Assembly: GCF_040939455.1 (NCBI RefSeq)
Contig: NC_134136.1
Coordinates: 104,024,014-104,088,013 of the forward strand
Origin: Microcebus murinus
Taxonomy: Eukaryota > Chordata > Mammalia > Primates > Cheirogaleidae
Direction: 5' to 3'
Length of the DNA stretch: 64,000 bases
The translations under genes and the position numbers were made by a program. The first letter of the stretch is position 1. Each line of letters opens with the position of its first letter. Under the pieces are notes generated by a model. It made no database searches. It was not told the DNA's origin and saw only the letters and a list, made by a program, of their open reading frames with translations. Below are positions 13,417 to 26,010 of the stretch, piece by piece.

Positions 13417-13732
13417 TGTCTTATCTAGGGCTGCTACAAAAAAATACCGTAGACTGGGTGACTTAAACAATGAAGATTTATTTCTCATAGTTCTGGAGGC
13501 TGGGAAGTTCAAGATCAAGTTGTTGACAGTTACTGGGGAGGGTCAGCTTCTTGGCTTATAGACAGCTGCCTTCTCTCTGTCCTCACAGGGCAGAGAAAGA
13601 GGGCTCTAGTATCTCTTCCTATTTTTAAAGGGTACTAATGCCATCATGAGGGCCTGCCCTCATGACCTCATTTAAACCTATTTCATCCCCCAAAGACTCC
13701 ACCTCCAAATACTACCACACTGGGAGTTAGTG

Positions 13733-13748
13733 CTTCAATATGAATTTT
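13733..13748. repeat. Target-site duplication, 3' copy, of the H3-3A retrocopy
   Basis: CTTCAATATGAATTTT, identical over 16 bp to 14644-14659. Its final T bases run into the retrocopy's poly(A) tract (T on +, to 13761). Confidence 0.95.
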
Positions 13749-14643
<895 letters not shown>

Positions 14644-14659
14644 CTTCAATATGAATTTT
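14644..14659. repeat. Target-site duplication, 5' copy, of the H3-3A retrocopy
   Basis: CTTCAATATGAATTTT, identical to 13733-13748. It starts immediately beyond the GC-rich 5' UTR remnant and belongs to the interrupted MLT1 LTR. In the retrocopy's orientation it begins AAAA, as expected after L1 endonuclease cleavage. Confidence 0.95.
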
Positions 14660-14684
14660 GAGGGAACATATTCAGTACATAACA

Positions 14685-14885
14685 ACAGATATTATGTTAT
14701 TTAATATTTAAAACAATCCAATGAGAGGTACTATTCTTCCCATTTTATAGATAAGGAAACCAAGATAGAGATGGGTAAAATACTTACCCAAGATCAATGT
14801 CTATGGGGCTGAGGGGTTGAGAAATGGGCAGGATTTAAATCCAGATTCCTAGGAACAATGCTTTTAACCCATTCTCTGAATCAAA
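14685..14885 (+). mobile_element. MIR SINE, right part
   Basis: AGGTACTATTCTTCCCATTT (14727-14746) followed by ATAGATAAGGAAACCAAGAT is the conserved MIR core. It continues the MIR begun at 13353. Confidence 0.8.
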
Positions 14886-15895
14886 GTAGGGTATTGACAG
14901 TTTAATGAGGATGACGTGGCAGATACAAGTAAGTATGAGTGTGTGAATGTGTTTGTTTATCTGAGAGAATGAAAGAGTGAGAGGAAGGAAAAGAGAGAGC
15001 ATAAGGAATAATAACAGGTACAATAGTAATTTACTACTCTCACTCTGAGGTATGGGTATTCTATTCTAGAGGTGTAACTAAAAGGAATAATTTTAATCTG
15101 ATTCTTTTAAGCATGCCCACCCAGTGGTCATTTTGTAGACTCCCACTGCTCTTGTAGCAGTATATCTGGACAGTAAAAAATGTCTTGTTAAATATATATT
15201 GGTCGCTATGGGCAAAGTGCTACCAGTAATGCATTCTTTTTCTTCCAGGAATCTCCCCGTTATAGTGAAGAAACATTTCACAATGTGGACTAATAAAGAA
15301 ACCTTGTTTTAAACAACAATAACTTATGCATATGCATGCATACAAACACACACACATCTACAGAATAAAAGAAGGAATAATCTTATTTTATAAAACAATT
15401 ATGTTCCAGTGTTCTATCTATTGAACATAAGAAAATATTTAATTGACTACAATAAAAGAGGAAAGAAATTAAAAATGAACACAAAAAAATAGTCAGGGGA
15501 AGAAAGCTATATTGAGGAAATTCTCTTGACAGTCAATATTATTTTTAGCTTTCCTAATTCTCCTTCCTTGATAATATCAGCAGTTTTACTATCATAATCT
15601 TAATGAGTTTGGAAATGCAAAGTGGATAGAAAGTGTGAAAGTAGAAAGGGAAATTCTCAATTTTTTGCTTTTTCTTGAAGCCTTGACAAAGTCCATTTTA
15701 ACATAATGGAAAGATATGTTATCAATTAGGAACATTTTGCTAATGTTGGAGCAAAAATATTTTAATAATTTACAATATAATACATTCTGAGAAGGCAGCA
15801 GTGTGCTGACATGGCTTAAAATAGTGTGATAGGTTTTAAAAAGATTCCAAAAGAAGAAGGTACACATGTACACACACACATGCAATCCCAACTAT
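14886..15895. other. Unassigned DNA
   Basis: No recognisable gene or repeat. Minus-strand open frames such as 15592-15891 and 15093-15281 show no known motif. Confidence 0.4.
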
Positions 15896-16099
15896 CTGCA
15901 AAGGGCCAGAGAGTTAATATTTTAGGCCTTCACAAATCACATGGTATCTATTGCAGATACTCATCTCTACTGATGTTGTGTGAAAGCAGTCATATACAAT
16001 ATGTAATTAAATTAGCATAGCTGTGTTCCATTGAAATTGTATTTCCAAAATAAGCAAAGAGCTATGTCTTGCCCACAGGCCGTAGTTTGCTGACCCTGG
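15896..16099 (+). mobile_element. hAT-Charlie-type nonautonomous DNA transposon
   Basis: CTGCAAAGGGCCAGAGAGTT at the left and CCGTAGTTTGCTGACCCTGG at the right, with GCTGTGTTCCATTGAAATTG inside, are the signature of the "CAGGGGTC ... GACCCCTG" hAT family. The extreme left terminal bases are lost or diverged. Confidence 0.8.
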
Positions 16100-17755
16100 A
16101 TCTAAAATATATTCATATATTACATATAGAGGGATAGCTTCTACTAGCAAGCAGTAGTAATGGGTTGATGCATAATTTTAAGCCCTTAAATAGCTAAATT
16201 CATATCAAATCATGCAACCTTTTTAAGAAATTGAACATTTATATATTTTATACTTCATCTGATACAGCTCTTCCTATTGATATTTAATTCATGTGAATGT
16301 TGTTAAAATGAAGTGGCATCTTCATATTCAAAACTGCTTCAAATATATTCATGCTATTCTATGCCTTAAATAGAATCTGTGAACAATTCTCATAAAATAC
16401 CAGGTCCTGAATTATGTCAAATAAACTTGGAAAATAATTGCAGAATATGACTTACCATTTCCTATACATGATTTAGCTTACCTAAGTAGGTGTCAGTATT
16501 TGTGTATGATAGCAGGTTAGGTGGTGGTGGGTTGGTACTTACCTTCAGGAGTCACAATGACACTAGGAATTGGGGTCAGAAACAGTCAAATTCAAAGGAA
16601 GCAAGTGCAAAAAGATAGGAGAAATTTATTTAGATATAAGATAGAAAATCATTGAGTCTTCCTATGACTAATAGGGAAAAAAAGAATTATAGTGGATTTT
16701 TAAAAAGCATTTTAATCAGTAATTTTACAGATTTCTAGGATGTTGAATTGTTTATGAATTAATCTCTATGGAGTCATTTGTTATTATTTAGGAATTTGAA
16801 TTTGTTCTCTCTCTCTCTATATATATATATACACATATATATACACACACTCACTCATATATATGTTCTATGCGGCTCTATATGTTTTGTTCCATTAGAA
16901 ACACTGGAACACATTGCTGTTAAAAATTATTTATGAAACAGAGTCCCACATTAAAAACAGTTCCCATTTTTGTTTGTCATTACTCAGAACAAAAGAGTAT
17001 TCAGTGCTTAAACAAAATAGAAAAGTCATTTAAAAATAGACAAGAAAACAAACTTAATAAATATGATTTTCCCATTAGTCCTATAATTTATTTTAATAAG
17101 AAAGGAGTACAAGTTTCGATGTAGCGTTGTTCTGAGTCCTTTACGCATATCAGGATCTTGATCAATATTTGTCATGGAAAAAGTTGTTTAGTTAGTCAAA
17201 GTCAAAATAATAAAATAAGAAATATCAAGTGAATAAACATAACCTAGAAGTTTTGAAATCAAGATAATAAATTGATCTCATCATATGTCTAAAGTCTATT
17301 ATTTCTAAAGTGGGTAAAGCTATTGTTATAAATAAAGCAGCATTATATATACTTTTCTAAATATTATATTGTTTGCAGTATATGCATATAATGTGCTTTA
17401 CTTAAAAATGAGCCTGACATATCTAGTTCTTTCTCTGTCAGTTTTAGATTAATTTTTAGAGCTGACTCTCACTTAGGTCTAGGCAGAAAATTATTGGTGG
17501 AAAATGTGCTCATTTCACTACATTACACATATGGGTAATATATTGCAGCAGGTCATTTGGAAAATGTCTTTTTGGGATGGCAGTCTCTTGAAGCTATTGC
17601 CAGGGAGTATATTTATATTTTATTTAATTTATTAGAAGATAATTGGGGGAGGAGTTTTGTGACTTAAAAGTTCCAGAAATTCTATCTAGCAATACAAAAA
17701 TATTATTAATATTTTTCCTCATGAATGGTCTTTGTTACCATTTAGTTTTAAAATG
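16100..17755. other. Unassigned AT-rich DNA with a microsatellite
   Basis: No gene or known repeat other than the CT/TA/CA microsatellite at 16806-16866. Confidence 0.45.
16806..16866. repeat. Compound (CT)n(TA)n(CA)n microsatellite
   Basis: CTCTCTCTCT, then TA and CA/TA alternations over about 60 bp. Confidence 0.9.
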
Positions 17756-17886
17756 CTTTAGGGTAGGGACCACCTTTTTCAGCTCACTGTGGACATGGAT
17801 TTTTGTTTGTTTCATTCTTACTTGTATCACAAGTGCCTAGAATAGTGTCAGGCCCAGGGTAGATGTTCAGTAAATGCTTTTGAATG
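17756..17886 (+). mobile_element. L2 3' end
   Basis: The order GGGTAGGGACCACCTTTTTC, then GTGCCTAGAATAGTGTCAGG, then GTTCAGTAAATGCTTTTGAA follows the conserved L2 3' terminus ("GTGCCTGGCACATAGTAGGTGCTCAATAAATG"). Confidence 0.75.
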
Positions 17887-18472
17887 GCAGGACTAAGCTT
17901 TAGATTGTCAGCAGAAACTTAAGTCAATGCCATGATGGGTGCTCAAAAAGTGCCTATTAAATTAAGAGGAAGGAGCAGTTATAAATAAAAAACTACCATG
18001 CCACTCCCAAAATGACTCTTAGAATTTGTCTTTGAAAAACCATGAAAAGTGTCCTGAGAGTTAATACAGATTGTCTTTCTTTCTCACATAATGGGAAGTT
18101 GAGTGCAATCTAAATGCTGTGAGAATGTTCTATCCTTAATGTTGTCTTTCTGACATTACTTTAAAGGGAGGAAATAAAAGATACTTTTACTTCACATACC
18201 CATATGTGAAGAAAAATATACTTTTGGTTTACATGTATTTATGACTTTATAATCATACTCTAGGAAGTCAGTAACCAGGAAAACATTTCCAAAAAGCATA
18301 AATACTTGGATTTTTTTGTTATTATATTTGTAGTATACTTTCAACTTTAGTAAGCAGTTAAGATGAGAACAACTATTACCAATTACTATAGCCACAACAT
18401 TACACAGGGAGAAATAATAAGATTGTTGACCTTAAAATGAGTGTAAGATCATGCTCAGTAGCAGATCACAGT

Positions 18473-18655
18473 CCAATAGCTTTCAACTCTGGCTACACGT
18501 TAGCATCACCTGGGGGAGATTTTAGAAAATTTTATTACTAGATTCAGACCCTGCCTGCAGAGATTCCCCAGTGGTGTCTGCACATCTGTACTTTTTAAAA
18601 AGCAACCCAAATGATTCTATTGTGCAATTATGGTAGAGAAGTCTAGTAGTCTTCA
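18473..18655 (+). mobile_element. MER5-type (hAT-Charlie) nonautonomous element
   Basis: It reads CTTTCAACTCTGGCTACACG, GTTAGCATCACCTGGGGGAG, and then AGAGATTCCCCAGTGGTGTC, in the order of the MER5 consensus. Diverged but nearly full length. Confidence 0.8.
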
Positions 18656-18702
18656 AATTGTTTTCCTCAGATAATCCTAAAGGAATTCTGGAAAACTATG
18701 TG

Positions 18703-19063
18703 CTCTTTCCCATATATATATATATTTTTTTTTTGAGACAGAGTCTCGCTTTGTTGCCCAGGCTAGAGTGAGTGCCGTGGTGTCAGCCTAGCTCACAGAA
18801 ACGTCAAACTCCTGGGCTCAAGCAATCCTGCTGCCTCAGTCTCCCGAGTAGCTGGGAATACAGGCATGCGCCACCATGCCCAGCTAATTTTTTCTGTATA
18901 TATTAGTTGGCCAATTAATTTCTTTCTATTTATAGTAGAGACGGGGTCTCACTCTTGCTCAGGCTGGTTTCGAACTCCTGATCTTGAGCGATCCTCCCGC
19001 CTCGGCCTCCCAGAGTGCTAGGATTACAGGCGTGAGCCACTGTGCCTGGCCTCTTTCCCATAT
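18703..19063 (-). mobile_element. Alu, lemur-type linker, antisense, with TSD
   Basis: TA/poly(T) at 18714-18735, then a full inverse Alu to CCTGGC at 19050. The linker has the inverse core ATTAGTTGGCCAATTAAT at 18902-18919. The TSD CTCTTTCCCATAT is at 18703-18715 and 19051-19063, perfect over 13 bp. Confidence 0.95.
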
Positions 19064-19579
19064 TTTAAATATAAAACATTTCATCGTATATTTAAATAAT
19101 TACAAAATATATACTCTCCTTTGCATCATACATGTGTTCTGAAAACACTTTTGTTGAAACTTTGAACCTGGATATTTAATTCATTTGACTTATGGGATAT
19201 GTCCCAAGATAAGATAAAGGCAGAGCCTTGCCCTGAGTTTGTTCCTCAGATGAAATAAGTCTGTGTCTCTTTCAATATTTTCTTTAAGATGCCCTGTATG
19301 AATTCTCTCAAATGACCAATGCATTATTAAATGGCTCTTTTGTTTGATGCCCTGCAAGTTTTTACTCTCTGGAGCAGCATGGTTTGATAAGATTTGCCAT
19401 AGTGAGGTCTGTTTTTCTTCTTGAAAGTAAGAAAAGGGTGATTAGGAATGAGGAGAGGCTGATCATAGGCATATTATCAGATCAATTTTAGATATATCTG
19501 AGAGCTGAAGATCTGGAAATAGATTCCCTTAAATACATCCATGTCTGTGTACTCCCTGGAAACTCCTCAAATTGTAGTT

Positions 19580-20262
19580 TGCATACCCCAGTTGGAAGGT
19601 AGCTTGATTAAACTTGGAGCTGATAGTTTGGGAAGATAGAGAGACTATGGGACAGGCATGAAAATTGGTCAATCCCAGACTGACTCTCAGAGTTATCTGA
19701 CAAATTGATTTGTTGGTTGGGAAAAAGATGAGTATTTTTAAATTAAGGCCATGTGTGTACCACATATCAGAGCAAAATAGAGGTTCAAAGCTAAACTGAC
19801 AGGCGACAATTTAAGTACACATTCATACCAGCAAAAGGGCAAGAGTGGTAGAGAAACCAGAATGGTAGTGAAGAATCAACAAGAAAAAAATCAGAAGGGC
19901 AAGGGGAGATGGGCGAATGAAGTAGATAAATTGTTCAAAAATCAGCAATATCATGGAGAAGAAAAAGAATATGATAAAGATGACTGGACCATTAATGAGA
20001 GATACCATCACCAAAGAGGTGACAATATGTGAGGCATCTCCCACTTAAAAAACTGTTCATGTTTGCCCTTTAAAGAAAAAACAACTTCTTATGCATAGTA
20101 GACGGACACCTGTAGGCAGTAGCAGACATCTGGTATTTCCATCTTTTTGGTGTAGAAGTGGAAGGCTGGAAAGAATGGGTAGATCCTGACATCTTGAAGT
20201 ACAATGAGTGCACAGAAAATGCACTTCTGTTCACTGAAAAGCCATATAGCATCCAACTATAG
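19580..20262 (+). pseudogene. Possible decayed coding remnant of unknown origin
   Basis: On + one frame runs from 19580 to the stop at 20030-20032 with only four internal stops in about 150 codons. Its last 84 codons are stop-free, rich in charged residues and contain Trp and Tyr (for example GRWANEVDKLFKNQQY). A second frame, 20116-20262, gives 48 stop-free codons with a strikingly protein-like composition (WYFHLFGVEVEGWKEWVD). The two differ by a frameshift. Minus-strand frames over the same interval (19823-20044, 20070-20438) compete, although the one at 20270-20438 also looks protein-like. I do not recognise a parent gene, and I see no poly(A) tract or TSD, so this may be chance. Confidence 0.25.
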
Positions 20263-20439
20263 ATGGGTTTGGCTGGAAATATATGACCACAGCTAATGAC
20301 ATTTTTCACAGATCTTTTTTCGCTGAAATAATTTTTAATAAAATCTTTTACAGAGACTTCTTTTTCAATAAATTTCCTTGGTTCTTGTTTTAACCCAAAC
20401 AGAGTTTCAACAGCTATCTCTCGAATAACTGAAAGCATG

Positions 20440-22429
20440 TCTTTAAGCTTTAAGTGTTACTTGAAATCTTAAAAAAGGAAGATTTTTTCCAACTCAGTGA
20501 GATTATAATATATACTTCAATGACTTTTTCTAAAAGAAAAAGAATTGGAGTGTTAATTGGTAATTATATGAAAGCATTGAAGCAAAGGAACTTTTATCTT
20601 AAAAGCCTTCACTCTTTAGCATCAAAATAAATGTATAAATTCTATGGTATTTAGGGGAGTGTATTTTAAATTGGCCCTATCCCAGAAATCTAGATGAGTT
20701 AATGCAAAAAAATCCAAATATTAATTTAATTAAGTAGTTATCAAAAATGTTATCATAACTATATATAATGTAAGTTCACACTTGAAGCCTTTACATTTTT
20801 ATATTGCATTGCATCTGTCTTTTTAATTAAGAAAAAAAAAACTTCGATTGCATTGCCATGGGGTTTTTCATTTAATTTCCTATTTAAAAGTAATTTTATT
20901 TCTCCTTTTAATTTAATTAAAAATGTGAAAATTATGGCAGGAAAAAAGTCAAAGAAAATCCTGAGTCATCACTCTTTCCTTCTTTATTTATTCATATCAC
21001 TGATGAAAGTATGTCTAGAAGAAACCACTGATACTACTAAGTGGATGATCATGAGCCTTTCCAAAATTATAGATTAGACAGAAAATAAAATATATTCATT
21101 TCTTTCAAAAGCAATTGAATACTGTGAAAATTGGGGTTTACTTACTTTGAGGGAATTAATAGAAAACAACCAAAATATATCTTACCTTTATGGCAAAATT
21201 TTTAAAAATTGACAATAAAATTTCTAATGTTTAGAAGCCTAAACATTTAGTCTGCCCAAAAAGAGAAGGAATTATTTCCTTCATAAGCCTGGAGTCAGGA
21301 CACTTTCCAACATCTTCTACTTTAAGTTGAATTTCATTAAAATATTTTGTTGCACATTTTTGAAGTGGCATGACATCTTGCTTTTTGGAAATCTCAGCTT
21401 TAGGGATTGAAAGAGGTAAACAATATTTGAATTATAATCATTGTGCAAGCCAGGGCAAGTTTTCTGGGGTGGGACTGCAGAGAGATGAGGGTGGGGAGTA
21501 GTGGTCATGGCTAACTGCTAGAAAACTTACAATGCTGCCATTCATTTGGGGTAACATGTGATTGGATATGGGCTGAGACTTTGGTTGAATGAAAGTAGTT
21601 TACTTGGAAGTATTCCAACAGGAATTTACCAGTCATAGGCTTTTTGCCTATAACATTTTAATGATTAATAACTGAGTACCAAAATAGAAAAAAAAGAAAT
21701 GCATAATTTATTTATTTGTAAAAAACATTTATTGAACATCTACTAAGTGCTACAATCTGTGCTAGATGCAGATGATACAGTAACAACAGCAGCCAAAAAC
21801 ATGACACTTATTGTTAGCAGATTGCAAAGCAGGCTAATCTCTTAAAGAGGCCTCAATTCCTCCAAGGCTTTAATTCCACCCACTTTTTATTGACTCATTT
21901 TGGTTAACAAAATGAATGAAAGAGTGTTTATATGCATATTTTTATCACTACACAGAATCAAATATATTTCTAATAATACTTGAAATTTCACTAAAAAGTA
22001 TTTTATGGAAGAATCCTGAACCCAAGCCACCCGATAAAATAAAATTTTATTATGCAATTTATACCAGCTTTTATTTGCCTCTATTCTGAAAAGTTCAGTC
22101 ATATACCATGAATATTTTGTTGTAGTAAGTTAGGTAATTAACTCGCTACCATTCGAATAATTAACTCAGCCTCTTGAAGTATGGATCACTGCCAAATTGA
22201 TACAAGGGGAGTTGTGTACAATGGGAGTTGCACTACTTGAACAGTCAAGTTACTCACACACAGTATTCAAATGGGTCCTTGGACCATGTCAGGTAACATT
22301 GAATAAATAATAGTTGCTGATTATATGAAAGTAAAATTATATTATAAAAATCCATATTTTAAATATTTTATTTTTATTAGGACATGTAGATATAATAATT
22401 AGTCTTTCCCTGATCTGTATGGTCTAGAT
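20440..22429. other. Unassigned AT-rich DNA; weak L2/MIR-like fragment
   Basis: The segment near 21725-21790 (ACATTTATTGAACATCTACT onwards) resembles the antisense L2 3' end. Otherwise no gene or repeat is recognised. Confidence 0.4.
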
Positions 22430-22770
<341 letters not shown>

Positions 22771-22784
<14 letters not shown>

Positions 22785-23100
22785 TTTTTTGACTGCACAG
22801 GTAGATTCACTGATCTTTGGTAAAAAAAAAAAAAAAAAGAAAGAAAGAAAGAAAAAAATAATAAAAAAGTAAATAAATTTAAAAGAATAAAAAAATTTAA
22901 AAAAAGAAAACTTTTTATGTATGGGGATAGATAGTAAAACGTTTTCAGTTTTGTGGACCATCTGATCTTTGTCACAACTACTCACGTTCAGGCCATTGTA
23001 GCACAAGAGCAGCCAGGCATACTAGTACGTGAATGAGCATGGCTGTGTTCCAAAAAAACATGATGGGATAGATTTGGCCTATGGGCCATAGTTTGCTGAA
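22771..23100 (+). mobile_element. hAT-Charlie-type nonautonomous DNA transposon
   Basis: It starts CAGGGGTCAGAAAATTTTTT and ends near GGGCCATAGTTTGCTGA, with GCATGGCTGTGTTCCAAAAA at 23038-23057, the same family as 15896-16099. An A-rich/GAAA tract (22821-22915) expands its interior. An Alu sits at its left terminus (22444-22770). Confidence 0.8.
22821..22915. repeat. A-rich tract with (GAAA)n
   Basis: A run of about 17 A is followed by GAAA units and A/T-rich sequence inside the hAT element. Confidence 0.9.
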
Positions 23101-23129
23101 TATTGTCTAGACAACATAAAGATTCAAAG

Positions 23130-23630
23130 GAGGAAGGTAGGGTATCAATTTGGGGCAATGAAAAAGTATTTCACCAAAGGGGGCATTTGGGGTCATTCTT
23201 AAAGGCTGGGAGAGTTGTTGTATGCTTAAATTGTGGAGTTATTTTTAAGGGAATGTGCATAGTTTAAGAAGCAGAATTTTTATGAACATAAAGCATTTTG
23301 TAATGGCAGAAATGTAGGCTCTGTATAGAGGAGCAACTCTAGGTGAGGCAGAGATATAGATTTGCTCATTTTTTTAGTTTTCAGTGCTAGAATGAGGAAT
23401 TTGTGCCTAATTTGATAGGTAATGATAGACCATTCAAAAGTTCATATCACAGAGGGATTTGGTAGAAACCACTTTGCAAGATAGTCATACTAGGGATGGT
23501 ATGCAAATAAATTAGAAAAATGAGGGAATGTGAACAAAGGAACAGATTAGAAGAGTATGGTAATAGCTTAGAGAGGAGATAACGAGGGCTCCAGCTTAGT
23601 TTGGCAAGAGAATTTGGAAATAAGGGGCTA
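23130..23630 (-). mobile_element. Degraded L2 relic, antisense
   Basis: Phrase order around 23180-23215 (GGGGTCATTCTTAAAGGCTG), 23390-23420 (AATGAGGAATTTGTGCCTAA) and 23445-23470 (CACAGAGGGATTTGG) resembles the inverse of L2 3' sequence. Strongly diverged, so moderate confidence. Confidence 0.45.
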
Positions 23631-23636
23631 TTGAAG

Positions 23637-24045
23637 TGAATTTTTAAAATTAATTTAAAATTGACAAAAATTGTATATAATTATTGTGTACAACATGATG
23701 TTTTGAAATATACATACATTGTGGAATATTTAAATCTAGCTAATTTATATAAGCATTATCTCGTATATTAAATACTTATCATTTTGTGATGAGAATACAT
23801 AAAGTGTACTCTCTCAGCAATTTTCAAGACTATAATACTTTGCTATTAACTATAATCATCATGTTGCACAATGTATCTCTTGAACTTCTTCCTCCTATCT
23901 AATTGAAATTTTGTATCCTTTGACCAACATATTCCTGCCCTCTCCCCTGAGTTCCCGGTAGCCACTCTTTTTACTCTCTGCTTGTAAGAGTTCACGTTTT
24001 TTTACATTCTACATGTAACATCATGCAGTATTTGTCTTTCTTTGC
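23637..24045 (-). mobile_element. L1 (L1MA/L1MB-type) 3' UTR, antisense
   Basis: ACATACATTGTGGAATATTT (23712-23731), AACTATAATCATCATGTTGC and the C/T-rich segment 23885-23965 follow the reverse of the 3' UTR of mid-age primate/eutherian L1s. The text switches to non-L1 near 24045, within a word of the ORF2 end. Confidence 0.8.
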
Positions 24046-24774
24046 CTAAAACATTTTAATGATTAACAACTGAGAGCCTAAATTATTCCCAAGTCCTAGT
24101 CCCATCATATGCACCAGTATCTTTAACTGGGTCTGCCTAGTTCCTGTTTCTAGAAAACTATTCAGTAAAACAACTGACTTCTATGAATCCTGTTTTCTTG
24201 CTAAGTCATTACCTGGAAATTAGAACTCTGCCTGGATTCCTAGGTCCCAGTACTTCAAGCCTTACTGTCTTGTAATATTTGCTTCAATGGATTTTTAAGT
24301 AGCAGAATCAGCTTCCCTGACATCTGTTTATATCTCCTTACCTGGAGCCTACTGCAGCTTGGATTTTTACTTCAATCATCGCTAGAGATGTTCACATTTG
24401 CTGGGTCCCATTGTATTGACACATCATATTGATCTATAACAGTCAGACCTGTGGTTGGGTAATTCCCCCCATAGCTATTGTGTCCCACTATATCAAATAA
24501 TTATAATGTCTTATTTCTATTTACTACAGCCTCCTATAAGCAACTACCCATACCACAGACCTGAATACTGAGTTATACCATACTTTAGCTCTTTTTTTAA
24601 TACTGTGAAGTAAAAATTATGGACATTTGAACTACTTCCACTTGTATGTTTACTAATACCAGTGTGTGACTTGTGTGTTAAGATTACCATATACAATTAG
24701 AAATCATATCTAGAATCGTTTACAGTTGGTTCAGCCTGCTTATTGACCCATCAAAACAGCCGTCAGATGTAAAT
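24046..24774. other. Unassigned DNA
   Basis: No gene or known repeat. It begins with a 34-bp word also found at 21642-21675. Confidence 0.4.
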
Positions 24775-26010
24775 AAATGCTTGCCTACCAGTTAGAAATA
24801 TCAGCCCTGCCTGTGACACAGAAATAAATCTTCACAAAAATATTAGATGTAAGAGTTAAAACTATGAAATGTCTAGAAGAAAAGATAAGAGATAATTTCT
24901 GTGACATTGAAGTGGGCCAAGATTTCTTAAATATGATACAAAAAGCATGAACAGTATAATAAACTTTATCAAAATGAAACACTTTTTTCCTTCAAGAGAT
25001 ATCATTAAGAAAAATCAAGCCATAGACTTGGCAAAAGTATTTGCAAAATATAGATCAGATAAAGGGCTTTTATCCAGAACATAGAAAATGTATATACAGC
25101 CCAATAATAGTAAGAAACCCACATTTAAAAATAAGCAAAATATTTGAATAGACACTTCATCAAAGAAGATATACAAATGGCCAAAAAGCACATGAAAAGT
25201 TGTTCAACATCATTAGTCATTAGGGAAATGCAAATTAAAACCACTTTGAAATACCACGTTGCACCCACTAGAATGGCTAAAATCCAAAAGACAATACTAA
25301 ATATTGGCAAAGAGGTAGAGAAACTAAAATTGTCACATATTCTTGGTGTGAATGTAAATTGATATAGCCACTTTGGAAAATAATTTTGCAGTATTTTAAA
25401 AAGAGTAAACATACTATAGAGATACTATATATACACTATATACATATATAACGATATATAAATATACTATGTGTGTGTATATACACATATATACATATAT
25501 ATAAAACCCAGCAACTCTATACCTAGATATCTACCCAAGAGAAATGAAAACATATGTCCATATAAATACTTATAATTTAATGTTCCAACTATCAGTATTC
25601 AGAGTAGCCCCAAACTGGAAACTCTCCAAACATCCAACTAGTGAATGTATAAACAAAATATGATATATGTATATAATGGAATTCTACTCCACAAAAAAGT
25701 AATAAACTACTGATACATGCAATAACGTGGCCTGGGTGAAAGAATCCAGACGCACAAGAGTATTTTATGATTTAATTTATATAAAATTTTCAGAGAGGGC
25801 GAAACTATAGAGACAGAGACCAAATCAATGGGTGCCTGCACCCTAGTGGCAGGAGCAGGGATTGGCTACAGATTGGCATGAGGAAGCTTTGGGGTGATGC
25901 AAGTGTTCTAAAACTGGGATGTGATGATTATATAAATTTATAAAAACTCATTGAACTGAACACTTAAAATGGTGAATTTTATTATTATATATGATAAAAA
26001 AGCTGTTATA
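24775..26010 (+). mobile_element. Old L1 (L1M-type), ORF2 C-terminal part and 3' UTR, sense
   Basis: The + strand carries the ORF2 end in order: ATCAAAATGAAACACTTTTT (24968-24987), the CAAATGGCCAAAAAGCACAT motif (25174-25193), CATTAGTCATTAGGGAAATG (25211-25230), then the 3' UTR with GATTGGCATGAGGAAGCTTT (25872-25891). A short open stretch at 25144-25362 is a remnant of ORF2. A TA/CA microsatellite at 25420-25505 interrupts it. Inactive fossil. Confidence 0.88.
25420..25505. repeat. TA/CA-rich microsatellite within L1
   Basis: Alternating ACTATATATACACTATATAC and GTGTGTGTATATACACATAT blocks. Confidence 0.85.
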
